In this document: one piece after another, positions 41,390 to 50,494 of the stretch
Layout of the letters: each line of letters begins with the position of its first letter
Position numbering within the stretch: the first letter of the stretch is position 1
Assembly: GCA_021770245.1 (NCBI GenBank)
Contig: JAETRI010000017.1
Location: forward strand, 1-54,034
DNA length: 54,034 nucleotides
Direction: 5' to 3'
Source: Lachnospiraceae bacterium
Lineage (GTDB): Bacteria; Bacillota; Clostridia; Lachnospirales; Lachnospiraceae
Translations under genes and position numbers: made by a program
The notes under the pieces: model-generated
Seen by the model: only the letters and a program-made list of their open reading frames with translations
Database searches by the model: none
What the model was told of the DNA's origin: nothing

Positions 41390-42361
41390 CTATCGACCCG
41401 CATTTCCCATCGAAAACTCCTTTTTCAGTACGAGGCATCTTCGTTTTAGCGACAGCTTTACCAGCGTATTTTTATTATAGTCGTCATATCCATTAAAAGT
41501 GCCTCTGATTTCGTTCAGTTCCACCACTACCCCTTCTTTGGCCAGCCGGTCCGCATAGGCGTTCCCCTCGTCCCTCAGGCAGTCAATCTCCAGGGTTTCC
41601 ACATATGCGGACGGGAGCCCTTTCAGGGAATCCGCCAGCATAGGAGCGGCATAGAGCGGCACCCGGTCCTGTGTCCCTTTCAGATAGAACTGCCACATTT
41701 CCCGGGTTGCCCGGGCATTCCATCTGGGCACATCCGCAAACTGACGCATGGACCAGGAAATCATCCGGGAATCCGTCACAGGGCTGATCAGCATCTGAAA
41801 ACAGATTTCCGGCCCCTTCCGGTCCCTTGCCAGGAGGGTCACCGCGGCGGCCAGCGCCCCGCCGGCGCTATCCCCCAGCACTGCGATCCGATGCCGGTCA
41901 ATTCCCAGACGCTGCGCATTCCGGGCTGTCCATAAAAGCCCCCTGTAGCAGTCTTTGACCGGCTCCGGATACGGCAGCCCGGTCCGATAATGGATAAGGA
42001 CCACCTTACAGCCCACCGCATCCGCGTATACCTGCGCCAGACGGTGCGTCGCAGGCCTGTCCCGCAGCAGAAACGCCCCGCCGTGATAGTAGATCAGGCA
42101 CGGTGCGTTTTGCTCCACCTCCGCCGGCTCATAGATGGTGACCGGGATCCTGTCCTCCCCCGTCAAATGAATCATTACCCTCTTTTTTCGGATTCCTCCG
42201 GCCATCGGCTGGAGTCCGCATCCGATTCGGAACCATCCGTTCATCACCCGGACCTTTCGCCTGGTGATTTCTCCGTCTTTGAAATCAATCCGGCTCCAGA
42301 TCCCCCCCAGATCCTTTAGCTCTTTGTCCAAAGAATAGTTGGCAAACATACTCTTATACAA
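41390..42361 (-). CDS. HSL-type alpha/beta hydrolase lacking the catalytic His
   Basis: About 323-residue protein of the hormone-sensitive-lipase-like esterase family. Oxyanion motif YYHGGAF, nucleophile elbow GDSAGG and the Asp block IDCLRDEG are intact. At the place of the usual GT.HGF the protein has GTFNGYDD, codon AAT, so the catalytic His is replaced by Asn. It may be inactive, use another His, or be a binding protein. Start uncertain: TTG 42361 has AGGGGAGG 8 nt upstream; GTG 42370 is too close to it and ATG 42349 too far. It has its own terminator. Confidence 0.82.
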   Translation of the reverse strand: MYKSMFANYSLDKELKDLGGIWSRIDFKDGEITRRKVRVMNGWFRIGCGLQPMAGGIRKKRVMIHLTGEDRIPVTIYEPAEVEQNAPCLIYYHGGAFLLRDRPATHRLAQVYADAVGCKVVLIHYRTGLPYPEPVKDCYRGLLWTARNAQRLGIDRHRIAVLGDSAGGALAAAVTLLARDRKGPEICFQMLISPVTDSRMISWSMRQFADVPRWNARATREMWQFYLKGTQDRVPLYAAPMLADSLKGLPSAYVETLEIDCLRDEGNAYADRLAKEGVVVELNEIRGTFNGYDDYNKNTLVKLSLKRRCLVLKKEFSMGNAGR

Positions 42362-42499
42362 GCGCTCCACCTCCCCTGGAAGCCCTGTAGAAAAGGCATC
42401 GTTTCAGCTGCCGAACCTTCCGGCAATTTTCAGTTTTGTCTATTATACCACGACTCCGGGGGAAAAATCCACATGAATATCCCGATCCGGCGTACCAAA

Positions 42500-42582
42500 G
42501 GTAACAATTCAGCCACCCCGCAGGCTCCCGGACGCCAAGGCGCACAGGAAGGATCCTGCGGGGTGGCTGATCTGTTACTACC
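42500..42582 (-). repeat. Long intergenic hairpin after the ABC-F gene
   Basis: Arms GGTAACAATTCAGCCACCCC+GCAGG (42500-42524) and CCTGCGGGGTGGCTGA..GTTAC..CC (42555-42582) pair over about 23 bp with small bulges; the 30-nt loop has its own GACGCC/GGCGCA stem. It lies 44 bp after the ABC-F stop. No T-tract follows on the minus strand. It is not a P1 or P2 member. Confidence 0.6.
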
Positions 42583-42625
42583 AAAGGAAGAAAGATCCCC
42601 GCGCATCCCTGCCCCGCGGCTCTTC

Positions 42626-44548
42626 TCAGCCCTCCGTCAGCTCCACGTATTCTTCCAATAATCCCTCTAATTCCTCTTCCGCCTGCCCGATCTGTTCCTG
42701 GATTTCGTTCAGACGCACATAGTCCGTGGCCAGGCCCGGATCGGCCCATTCCTCTTTTAGGGCGGCTATCCGCTCCTCACAGGCGGCTATTTTCTCTTCC
42801 TGCTTTGCGATCCGCCGTTCCAGCTTCGCCCTTTCCTTGCCCGGATTGGAGTAATTTTTTTCTTTTTCCGGTTTTGCCTCCCTTTTCTGCGGTTGGCCGG
42901 CCACGATGGAAAAACTGACCTTATCCTGCTCATCCTCCCGGCGTTTTTGCATAGCCTGCGCATATTCCTCATAGCCGAACCGGAAGAGACGGGCTCCTCC
43001 CTCCTCCAGATAGAGCAGCTTGTCGGCCACGTTTTTCACAAAATATCTGTCATGGGAAACGAAAACCACCGTTCCCGTATACTCCCTGAGCATACTCTCC
43101 AGCGTCTCCTTCCCCACGATGTCCATATGGTTCGTGGGCTCATCCAGGATCAGTACATTGGGCCTTCTCTGGAGGATTTTACACAGAGCCAGCCTGGCTT
43201 TCTCTCCGCCGGACAGAACGCTTACCGCTTTAAACACATCCTCCCCCGTAAAAAGAAAGGCACCCAGCGCATTCCTCGCTTCGGTCTGGGTCAATGTGGG
43301 GAATTCATCCCAGAAATCATTCAGCACATCCTTATCCGATGCGTATTGAGCGAACTCCTGGTCAAAATAGCCGATTTCCACGTGCACCCCATACTTAAAC
43401 TCGCCGGAAAGAGCCGGTATCTTTCCCACCAATGTCTTTAAAAAAGTGGATTTCCCGGTTCCGTTATCCCCGATCACCGCGATCTTTTCTCCCCGTTTCA
43501 CTTCCATGGTGATCTCGGCCAGAACCCTGTCGTATCCCACCGAAAGATGATGGATGCTCAGCACATCCTTCCCCGTCTCCCTGGCCGGGGTAAGCCTGCT
43601 GTGAAAGGTGCGCGTATCCGCCGCATCCGGGGAGTCGATTTTATCCATATGTTCAATGGCCTTCAGCTTGGAACGGGTCATGGACACCTTGGAGGGTTTA
43701 TTCTTAAACCGCTCCACCAGCGTTTCCAGACGCTTGATTTCTTTTTGCTGCAGGGTGTAGTCCTTGAGCTGCTTCTCATAATCCGCTTTTTTCACTTCCA
43801 TGAAATGAGAATAATTACCCGGATAGCGCTTTATGGTGCCGTATTCGATCTCATATACCACATCCGCCACGTTATCTAAGAACATCCTGTCATGGGACAC
43901 GATAACCACGGATTTTTTATACGCTTTCAGATACTGTTCCAGCCACTCCACCGTGGACATATCCAGGTGGTTGGTGGGCTCGTCTAACAGCATGATATCC
44001 GGCATGGAAAGCAGCAGTTTGATGAATGCGATCTTGGAACGCTGCCCTCCGGAAAATTCCGATACCCTCCTTTTTTTATCCTCCTCGTGAAAACCGAACT
44101 TGCGAAAAACGATATCGAATTCCCGGTCATAATTATAGCCGCCCATATCCTGAAAACGCTCCTGCAGCCTGGTATACCGTTTTACCTTTGCCTCCACCGG
44201 ATCCGCTTCCATCTCCGCCATGGCCCGCTCCATCTCGTCACGCAGGGTAAGGACCGGAGCAAATACCTTCCGAATTTCCTCCTCCAGCGTAATATCCTCG
44301 TTTTCAAAGGCCACCTGCTGCAGATAGCTTATGGTGGGATTTCCCGATTTGGCAATAAAAATATCCTCATCCGAATCCCGCTTCGACAGTTCCACTTCCC
44401 CGGCGATCAGCTTAAGGAGCGTGGTTTTGCCGCACCCGTTCCTGCCCACCACCGCAATTTTTTCCGTATTCCTGATCTCAAAATTGATATGCTCTAATAT
44501 GGTATCGGCGGCGAATTTCACACAGCCATTGCTGATCTGATATAACAT
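42626..44548 (-). CDS. ABC-F family ATPase (ribosome-associated type)
   Basis: 640-residue soluble protein with two ABC domains and no membrane segments. Domain 1: Walker A GRNGCGKT, signature FSGGQRSK, Walker B IMLLDEPTNHLD. Domain 2: GDNGTGKS, LSGGEKAR, VLILDEPTNHMD. The inter-domain linker (about 250-310) is charged and helical (the P-site tRNA interaction motif region), and a C-terminal coiled coil (from about 575, LERRIAKQEEKIAACEERIA) resembles the Uup/YdiF branch. Expected to act on stalled ribosomes; resistance function is not indicated. AAAGGA lies about 12 nt before ATG 44548. Confidence 0.93.
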   Translation of the reverse strand: MLYQISNGCVKFAADTILEHINFEIRNTEKIAVVGRNGCGKTTLLKLIAGEVELSKRDSDEDIFIAKSGNPTISYLQQVAFENEDITLEEEIRKVFAPVLTLRDEMERAMAEMEADPVEAKVKRYTRLQERFQDMGGYNYDREFDIVFRKFGFHEEDKKRRVSEFSGGQRSKIAFIKLLLSMPDIMLLDEPTNHLDMSTVEWLEQYLKAYKKSVVIVSHDRMFLDNVADVVYEIEYGTIKRYPGNYSHFMEVKKADYEKQLKDYTLQQKEIKRLETLVERFKNKPSKVSMTRSKLKAIEHMDKIDSPDAADTRTFHSRLTPARETGKDVLSIHHLSVGYDRVLAEITMEVKRGEKIAVIGDNGTGKSTFLKTLVGKIPALSGEFKYGVHVEIGYFDQEFAQYASDKDVLNDFWDEFPTLTQTEARNALGAFLFTGEDVFKAVSVLSGGEKARLALCKILQRRPNVLILDEPTNHMDIVGKETLESMLREYTGTVVFVSHDRYFVKNVADKLLYLEEGGARLFRFGYEEYAQAMQKRREDEQDKVSFSIVAGQPQKREAKPEKEKNYSNPGKERAKLERRIAKQEEKIAACEERIAALKEEWADPGLATDYVRLNEIQEQIGQAEEELEGLLEEYVELTEG

Positions 44549-44697
44549 AAGCCGTTCGTCCTTTCTCTATGGATATGGCGGATCCCCGGTCGTTTTCCCT
44601 CATCCTGCCCTTCTCTTAGCCTGAGCCTTTTGCAAAACTTTCTTCATTATGACATGCATCTGCCCACCTTGTCAATCTTACGTGAGCCAAAGCGCAT

Positions 44698-44754
44698 GAC
44701 AAACGCATGAATGGCCCTGTGGCGCAGGGCCACAGGGCCATTTATGCGTTTGTC
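44698..44754. repeat. P2 repeat, compact palindrome
   Basis: Arms GACAAACGCATGAATGGCCC+TGTGG (44698-44722) and CCACA+GGGCCATTTATGCGTTTGTC (44730-44754), 25 bp with one mismatch and a 7-nt loop. Smallest complete P2 copy; it lies in the gap between ABC-F and endonuclease IV genes, 12 bp after the latter's stop. Confidence 0.85.
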
Positions 44755-44765
44755 GTGGCAGAGCC

Positions 44766-45626
44766 TCAGGACAAATGCAAAAGCGGCGCAGAAAAACACG
44801 ATAGCCTTTCCCTCAAAAAACGGATCTCTTCCTTATGCCCGGCATCGTCCAGCGGCGTTTCCAGGTAGAAAGGCAGATTTGCAAGCAGCGGATGGGAAAG
44901 CACGCGCAAAAGGGCTTCCAGGCCGATTTCTCCTTTCCCGATGCAGCTGTGCCTGTCCTTATGGCTGCCAAAAGGCATCATACTGTCGTTGAGGTGGACG
45001 GCGCGCAGGGTGGAGAGCCCCAGAATGCGGTCGAATTCCTCCAATACCCCGTCCAAATCGTTCACGATATCATAACCTGCCGAGAACACATGGCAGGTAT
45101 CCAGGCAGATCCCCACCCTGTCGGGCCGTTTTACGCCTTCCCGGATCGCGCGCAGATGTTCAAATCTGTCTCCGATCTCCGTTCCTTTGCCGCTCATGGT
45201 TTCCAGCAGCACCGTGATCTGCCCTTCCTCCGAAATTGCCTGATCCAGCCCGGCAATGATATGATGTATGCCCTCCTCCACACCGATTCCCGTGTGGCTT
45301 CCCGGATGAAAGACCAGGTTTTCAATTCCCAGGCTGTCCATCCTGGCCAGGTCCTCCCGGATTACCGTACAGGCAAATTCATAGACCCGTTCCTGGGCGC
45401 TGGCCAGGTTCATGGTATAGGGCGCATGGGCCAGAATGGCGCCGAAACGGTGTTCTCTCCGAAGCTGCCAAAAGCGTTCCCTCTCCGCCGGGGTGGGATC
45501 CCTGTATCCGGATCCCCGGGGATTCCGGCTAAAAATCTGCATGGTATTCGCTTCCATGGCCACCACGTTCTCCGCCGTCTTTGCCAGACCGCCTGCGATG
45601 GACATATGTGTTCCTATTGTCAGCAT
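44766..45626 (-). CDS. nfo: Deoxyribonuclease IV (AP endonuclease)
   Basis: 286-residue endonuclease IV, which cuts DNA 5' of abasic sites in base excision repair. All three zinc-site blocks are visible: the N-terminal GTHMSIAGGLAKT, ETMSGKGTEIG, DTCHVFSAGYD and HLNDSMMPFGSHKDRHSCIG (with KGEIG). Length is standard. ATG 45626 (MLTIGTHMS) is chosen on family N-terminus; a weak purine stretch AGAG.GGAA precedes. It follows the GH3 gene by 29 bp and is probably co-transcribed with it. Confidence 0.95.
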   Translation of the reverse strand: MLTIGTHMSIAGGLAKTAENVVAMEANTMQIFSRNPRGSGYRDPTPAERERFWQLRREHRFGAILAHAPYTMNLASAQERVYEFACTVIREDLARMDSLGIENLVFHPGSHTGIGVEEGIHHIIAGLDQAISEEGQITVLLETMSGKGTEIGDRFEHLRAIREGVKRPDRVGICLDTCHVFSAGYDIVNDLDGVLEEFDRILGLSTLRAVHLNDSMMPFGSHKDRHSCIGKGEIGLEALLRVLSHPLLANLPFYLETPLDDAGHKEEIRFLRERLSCFSAPLLHLS

Positions 45627-45655
45627 GATTTCCACTCTCTTTTGTCTGTCATACC

Positions 45656-47422
45656 CTATAACCGCGTATCGAACAATCCGCAGAAGCTGTCGATGGGGTC
45701 GCTCCCCTTAAAGGCCTCTTTACCTCCCATCAACCCCTCCACCAGCGCATCAAAGGTGGAATCCTTGGCATCGTAGGTATTAATATAGGTACGGGCCTGA
45801 GGGATGTCGGCCAGCATGGTGGGCTGTCCGCAGCCTATCACCACCACCGGGATCTCGAATACATACCAGGGAATCTCCCCGCCGCCCTTGGACATGCCGA
45901 AGGAGGGCCTGCCGCTTCCCACATCGCAGAGGGTAATCACCAGATCCATATCCTTCACGAAATCCGCAATGGCGTTTTTCCCCGCAAAATACAGGTTGAT
46001 ATCGGGCTTCTCACCCGCTGCCATCTGCTTTTTTATCCGATCCAGCGGGCTTTCATAGATAAAAGCATCGAAGCCCTTCGCACACAGCTTTTCGCACAGA
46101 AGCCGGGCGGCGTTTCCGCCTCCTCCTCCCATCAGCTTCATCAGCTCTCCCATGGCTCCGCCGCTGCCCTTTACATGGACGATCATGATCCTCCGATACC
46201 GATCCGGCGTGACGGGCAGGACGTCCTTGTCCTTATATTTCACCAGCGTAATGCAGTCGCGGCTGATGGCCCTCTGCATTTCCTTATATTCCTCTTTTCC
46301 CAGCACCGCTTCCAGAACCTCCGGCGCAGGAACCAGCTCTTCCTTCGCCCTTCTGTGCAGTCCCATGTGAGCCTTAAGGCCCAGGATGCGGCGCAGCGCT
46401 TCCTCCATCCGTTCCTCCGGGATTACCCGGTCCTGCCAGGCCTTCAGCATGGTGGCAAAGTCTTCCGCCGGATCGTTAAAAAACAGGAACATATCGCATC
46501 CCGCGTTAATGGCCCGCGGCAGCATCTCGGCACGGGTCATACGGTCGGTCATGGCTACCATATGGGAGGCATCGGTCACCACCATGCCGTTGAAGCCCAG
46601 CCGGTCCCTAAGCAGCCCGGTCATGATCTCGGGGCTCAGGGTGGCAGGCATCATCTCCTCGTCCGTAAGCTCCGGGTTGATCGCCTTCGCATAGGCAGGC
46701 AGCATGATGTGGCCGCCCATAACGGCATCCAGCCCGTTTTCTATCAGCGTCCTGTAGACCATGCCATAGGTGGCGTCCCAGCGGTCCACATCGAAATAGT
46801 TCACGTTGTTGGCGATATGGGCATCCCTGAAATCCTGCCCGTTGCCCGGAAAATGCTTTGCCGCGCAGGCGAAGCCCGGATTGGTATGTGCGCCCTTCAG
46901 ATAGGCGGCGCTCATCTTCGCTACCCGCCCGGGATCGTTCCCGAAGGCTCTGGTGACGATCTCCGTATTCTCCCAGTTATAATGGATATCGCACACAGGG
47001 GCAAAGGCCATGTTGCAGCCCAGGGCCGCCGCTTCCTCGTTGGCCATCCTGCCCAGCGCATAGGCATACTCCTCCTTGCCCGTGGCGCCGATCTTTACCC
47101 CGGAGCCGATGGGAGTCCCGTCCGCACAGGCCCCGTCCCCGCCCGCTTCCGTGTTGCAGGCGATGAAAATCGGAATTTTAGCGTATTTCTGCAGCTTCCG
47201 ATTCTGCTCCTGGACGGCTTTGCCCGGAGCCGGATTATAACGGCAGCCGCCCAGATGGTATTTCTCCATCAGTTCCTTTAAATGTCCCTCCTCATGGGAC
47301 TGGGTGAGCTGGAAAAAAAGCTGGCCCACCTTTTCCTCATCGCTCATCCCGGCGATGGTTTCCTCCACCCATTTACAGTCCTCATCCGATAAATAGTAAG
47401 GATTTGCTTTTAAATCTACCAT
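45656..47422 (-). CDS. GH3 beta-N-acetylhexosaminidase (NagZ-like) glycosidase
   Basis: 588-residue GH3 enzyme. The barrel has AAKHFPGNGQDFRDAH (the K-H and D-x-H acid/base dyad typical of NagZ-type members), DAVMGGHIMLPA and the nucleophile Asp in GMVVTDASHMVAM. A C-terminal alpha/beta domain (from about 380) is present, as in longer clostridial hexosaminidases. No signal peptide. ATG 47422 has GGGAG 6 nt upstream at the edge of a hairpin-B repeat; the frame stays open further upstream without homology. It belongs to the unit uidA-HAD-GH3-nfo. Exact aglycone is unknown. Confidence 0.88.
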   Translation of the reverse strand: MVDLKANPYYLSDEDCKWVEETIAGMSDEEKVGQLFFQLTQSHEEGHLKELMEKYHLGGCRYNPAPGKAVQEQNRKLQKYAKIPIFIACNTEAGGDGACADGTPIGSGVKIGATGKEEYAYALGRMANEEAAALGCNMAFAPVCDIHYNWENTEIVTRAFGNDPGRVAKMSAAYLKGAHTNPGFACAAKHFPGNGQDFRDAHIANNVNYFDVDRWDATYGMVYRTLIENGLDAVMGGHIMLPAYAKAINPELTDEEMMPATLSPEIMTGLLRDRLGFNGMVVTDASHMVAMTDRMTRAEMLPRAINAGCDMFLFFNDPAEDFATMLKAWQDRVIPEERMEEALRRILGLKAHMGLHRRAKEELVPAPEVLEAVLGKEEYKEMQRAISRDCITLVKYKDKDVLPVTPDRYRRIMIVHVKGSGGAMGELMKLMGGGGGNAARLLCEKLCAKGFDAFIYESPLDRIKKQMAAGEKPDINLYFAGKNAIADFVKDMDLVITLCDVGSGRPSFGMSKGGGEIPWYVFEIPVVVIGCGQPTMLADIPQARTYINTYDAKDSTFDALVEGLMGGKEAFKGSDPIDSFCGLFDTRL

Positions 47423-47455
47423 ATTTGGCTCCCATCTGCGCTCTTTCGCGCGTTC
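47423..47455 (-). repeat. P1 hairpin B before the GH3 gene
   Basis: Minus-strand CGCGCGAAAGAGCGCAGA stem-loop followed by TGGGAG (SD), 6 nt and the GH3 ATG. No hairpin A is evident in the rest of the 116-bp gap. Confidence 0.65.
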
Positions 47456-47538
47456 CTGTAAGAAAGTGAAAACAAACTCTTGATTGGCGACAGAATAAGA
47501 GGAGATATGAAAATCCTGCCCTCTTTCTCCCTCCCGTC

Positions 47539-48381
47539 TTATTTCAGGTTGTCCATGAATGCCTTGATCTTCTCTTCCTGGTATGCTCCGCCGTAGCATT
47601 CCCCTGCCAGCTTTTCCACGGCAGTTTCCCTGAATTCTTCCCAGGATTCCTTCTCATAGCGCACCAGGATGGGATAATAGAACACACCGTTTTTCTGTGC
47701 CGCATCATAATCTCCCACGGCGTCCCCGGTCATGAGCACATGGTCAGGCGCATATCCTTTTTTCAGAAGTTCCTGAATACAGAAGGCTTTGCTTCCCACG
47801 TTCTGGGCCATGATGATATCCACATGTTCCGTTAAGCCGTACATCTCCCATTCTTCCTCCACGGCCTGGAGGTTCGCGGAGGATACGATTGCCACATCCG
47901 CATAGTCCTGTGCATGCGCCAGCCCCTCCTTCACCCCCTCAAAGGGCTTCTTATCCTCAAAAGGCAGGGCGTTGATGCTCGCATTCACTGCCTCGGACCA
48001 GGACAAAGCCTTCTTCAGGCAGATATGGTCCGTCTTTTCAATGGCACGCTTCAACGCCGGATTGGAAAGCTCGTCGCTTTCTTCCACCCACTTTTCCAAC
48101 ACGTCCACACCCTCTATCGCCGTATAACTGTCGTTGATCTCCCGAAGAATCTTGGCCAGCCCTTTAAAACGGTTGATCCCCCGGGTCATGGTATACAGAT
48201 TAATATCGTTCCAGCGCTTCAGAATCGCATCCCTCCACTCGGAAAGCCCCCATTCCTCCACCATACAGGGGCCGAAGCAGCGGATATGCTTAATATCCAT
48301 GGTATCCATGGCACATCCGTCCGAATCCACACAGATCAGAAAGTCTTTCTTCTTTACATAATCCTTCAACGTCACACCCAT
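47539..48381 (-). CDS. HAD superfamily hydrolase
   Basis: 280-residue haloacid-dehalogenase-type phosphatase. Motif I is CVDSDGCAMDTM (D-x-D-G), motif II VAIVSSANL, and motif III/IV MTGDAVGDYDAA. A large helical cap lies between I and II (about 35-150). It probably dephosphorylates a small metabolite; lying between beta-glucuronidase and GH3 genes, a sugar phosphate is plausible but unproved. ATG 48381 (MGVTLKDY) has GGATGAGG upstream. Confidence 0.9.
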   Translation of the reverse strand: MGVTLKDYVKKKDFLICVDSDGCAMDTMDIKHIRCFGPCMVEEWGLSEWRDAILKRWNDINLYTMTRGINRFKGLAKILREINDSYTAIEGVDVLEKWVEESDELSNPALKRAIEKTDHICLKKALSWSEAVNASINALPFEDKKPFEGVKEGLAHAQDYADVAIVSSANLQAVEEEWEMYGLTEHVDIIMAQNVGSKAFCIQELLKKGYAPDHVLMTGDAVGDYDAAQKNGVFYYPILVRYEKESWEEFRETAVEKLAGECYGGAYQEEKIKAFMDNLK

Positions 48382-48430
48382 TTTCCTCATCCTTTCCGCT
48401 GCCGTTTCCGGGCAGCTTACATCCCTTTCC

Positions 48431-50248
48431 TTATCCCTTATATTTCAAGGGCAGTTCCCGCCATCTTTCAAGCAGCAGATAGGCCACGTCCTTGGGCTGG
48501 CGCTGCCTGGTGAACACCCCTTTCTTATTGCCGCCGACGCGCATGATCCCTTCCGTTGTCTGGAAATCCGCGAAGTTCCAGATCAGCTCACCCCGGATGA
48601 AATCATAGGAATCGAAGATTTCGTGGGTCATTTGCAGATATTCTTTCTGATATTCCTGGCTCCACATCACCGAAGGGAGCCGATGTTCCGTTACCAAAGT
48701 ATCCGCTCCGTATTCCGTGAAAATAAACGGCCGGTTCAGCTCCAGCGCCTTCCAGGCATCCATTTCCCTTAGGAAGTCCTCCCTGGCATCTCCGATCTCG
48801 TATCCGCCCTTCACGTACCAGCCATAATAGCGGTTCAGGGCGATCACATCGCTGAACGGATAGCATTTGCAGGTTCCAGGCAGGGAATTCATCACCAAAG
48901 CAAAGGTGCGCGGCCGCTTCTGGGGATCCAGGCTGCGGGCCCTGTCGAATACCTCCTTAAAATAGGGGACCGCCGCTTCGCTGGTGGTTTCCGGCTCGTT
49001 CAAAAGGCTCCACATAATCACGCTCGGATGGTTCTTGTCCCGGACGATCATCTCCTCCAGGGCGCGAAGGTGCGCGGCCAGGAGATCCGGCGTCGTTTCC
49101 TTTTCAAAGAAAGCGGTCTTTTTCCCGGTGGAAGCTTCCATGAAATTCATCATGCTCTCGAACAGTCCCACCGCCGGGACCTCATCGATGATCAAAAATC
49201 CCTCCCGGTCCGCCATCTGGTAAACTTCCTCACTGTAGGGATAGTGGGAGGTACGGAAGGCGTTTGCCCCGATCCATTTCATCAGTTCAAAATCCCGCTT
49301 CATGACTCCCATATTGGAGCCCCGGCCCACCACGTCGCTGTCCTCATGCTTCCCGAAGCCCTTCAGGTAGACGGGTTTTTGGTTGAGCAGGATATCCGTT
49401 CCTCTCACCTCCACGGTCCGGATACCGATCTCCTGCTCGTATTCGTCCAATACCTCAGCCTCGTCCACGATCCGAACCACCAGACGGTAGAGATAGGCGT
49501 CGCGCACCTGCCACAGCCTGGCGCCCTCCACCTCCAGCACGCCTTCCTTCCCCTCGGCGGCAGCCGCCTGTTTCCCCTCTTCGTCCCAAAGGCTCAGCTG
49601 TACCGGATGCTCTCCCGTGGTGGCGATGCGGTAGAAAATCCGGGCGTCCGGACCGTCGATTTCATAGTTCAGATCCAGATCGAATACGTATTCCAAGGGA
49701 AGGGCAACGAGATGGACCGATCGCTGGAGCCCGGCATAATTAAAGAAATCGAAATAGGGCTTCGCCATCTTCCTGCCGTTCGCGAGGGTAACCGTAGTAC
49801 CGCAGGGAATGTTGGTAACGTTCAGCTCATTGTTCACCTTCACCACCAGCCGGTTTTCCGCATTATAGCGCACCACGTCCGTCACGTCCGCACAGAAGGG
49901 AAGGAAACCGCCCTCATGCTCCGCAACTTTTACTCCGTTCACATAGACCTGCGCCCGATGGGCAGCGCTGCCGAAACGGACGAATACCTTCTTCCCCTCC
50001 CATTCGCCCGGAATAAAAATCTCCCTCTGATACCACAGGTCTCCCGCATATTCCCGTACGTCCTTTCGTGTATAGAAATCCTGGAAGCTGGCCGGCACCG
50101 GGATTCGTTCCGTACCGGGCAGCCCGTCCACCCATCCCGCGGATTCCCCTTCCGATCCCCAGTCCAGGCAGAACTTCCACATCCCGTCCAGGGATACCGC
50201 CCGCCTGGACGCAGACATCCGCGGGTAAAGCATCGAATGCTCTAACAT
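48431..50248 (-). CDS. uidA: Beta-glucuronidase (GH2)
   Basis: 605-residue GH2 enzyme that releases glucuronic acid from beta-glucuronides. Domains: jelly roll (to about 185), Ig-like (185-275), TIM barrel. Acid/base Glu418 lies in SLLNEPETT and nucleophile Glu512 in IFTEYGADT. The glucuronidase-specific N-x-K motif is present in GGNKKGVFTRQRQPK (Asn574, Lys576), which reads the carboxylate; it matches E. coli N566/K568. No signal peptide. ATG 50248 has AAGGAGG 9 nt upstream. A TATAAT on the minus strand at 50288-50293 may be its -10. The divergent AraC gene at 50495 is the likely regulator. Confidence 0.95.
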   Translation of the reverse strand: MLEHSMLYPRMSASRRAVSLDGMWKFCLDWGSEGESAGWVDGLPGTERIPVPASFQDFYTRKDVREYAGDLWYQREIFIPGEWEGKKVFVRFGSAAHRAQVYVNGVKVAEHEGGFLPFCADVTDVVRYNAENRLVVKVNNELNVTNIPCGTTVTLANGRKMAKPYFDFFNYAGLQRSVHLVALPLEYVFDLDLNYEIDGPDARIFYRIATTGEHPVQLSLWDEEGKQAAAAEGKEGVLEVEGARLWQVRDAYLYRLVVRIVDEAEVLDEYEQEIGIRTVEVRGTDILLNQKPVYLKGFGKHEDSDVVGRGSNMGVMKRDFELMKWIGANAFRTSHYPYSEEVYQMADREGFLIIDEVPAVGLFESMMNFMEASTGKKTAFFEKETTPDLLAAHLRALEEMIVRDKNHPSVIMWSLLNEPETTSEAAVPYFKEVFDRARSLDPQKRPRTFALVMNSLPGTCKCYPFSDVIALNRYYGWYVKGGYEIGDAREDFLREMDAWKALELNRPFIFTEYGADTLVTEHRLPSVMWSQEYQKEYLQMTHEIFDSYDFIRGELIWNFADFQTTEGIMRVGGNKKGVFTRQRQPKDVAYLLLERWRELPLKYKG

Positions 50249-50356
50249 CGCCTGCGCCTCCTTTTTCGTTTTGTCTATATTGCCGTTATTATATAACAAA
50301 AAGCTCCTTATTCGGGAGTTTTTTTTATCACAATCACTGTTTTTCTTTTTTTTGAT

Positions 50357-50385
50357 TGAAATAATCCAAAAATTATACGATAATA
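50357..50385 (+). promoter_or_regulatory. Promoter of the AraC regulator at 50495
   Basis: -35 TTGAAA (50357-50362), 17-bp spacer, -10 GATAAT (50380-50385). A small hairpin CTCC-CGAATAA-GGAG flanked by A and T runs (about 50302-50325) separates it from the uidA -10 region and could act as a bidirectional terminator or attenuator. Confidence 0.5.
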
Positions 50386-50494
50386 GGGAAGAATAATACA
50401 GAACAATTTACAAATGCCGTCCGGTGACTCCTGTTTTATGACGGGAGGCCCCGGCGCCCCGAAATGATTCGAACCGGCGGCATGGAGGTACTCT

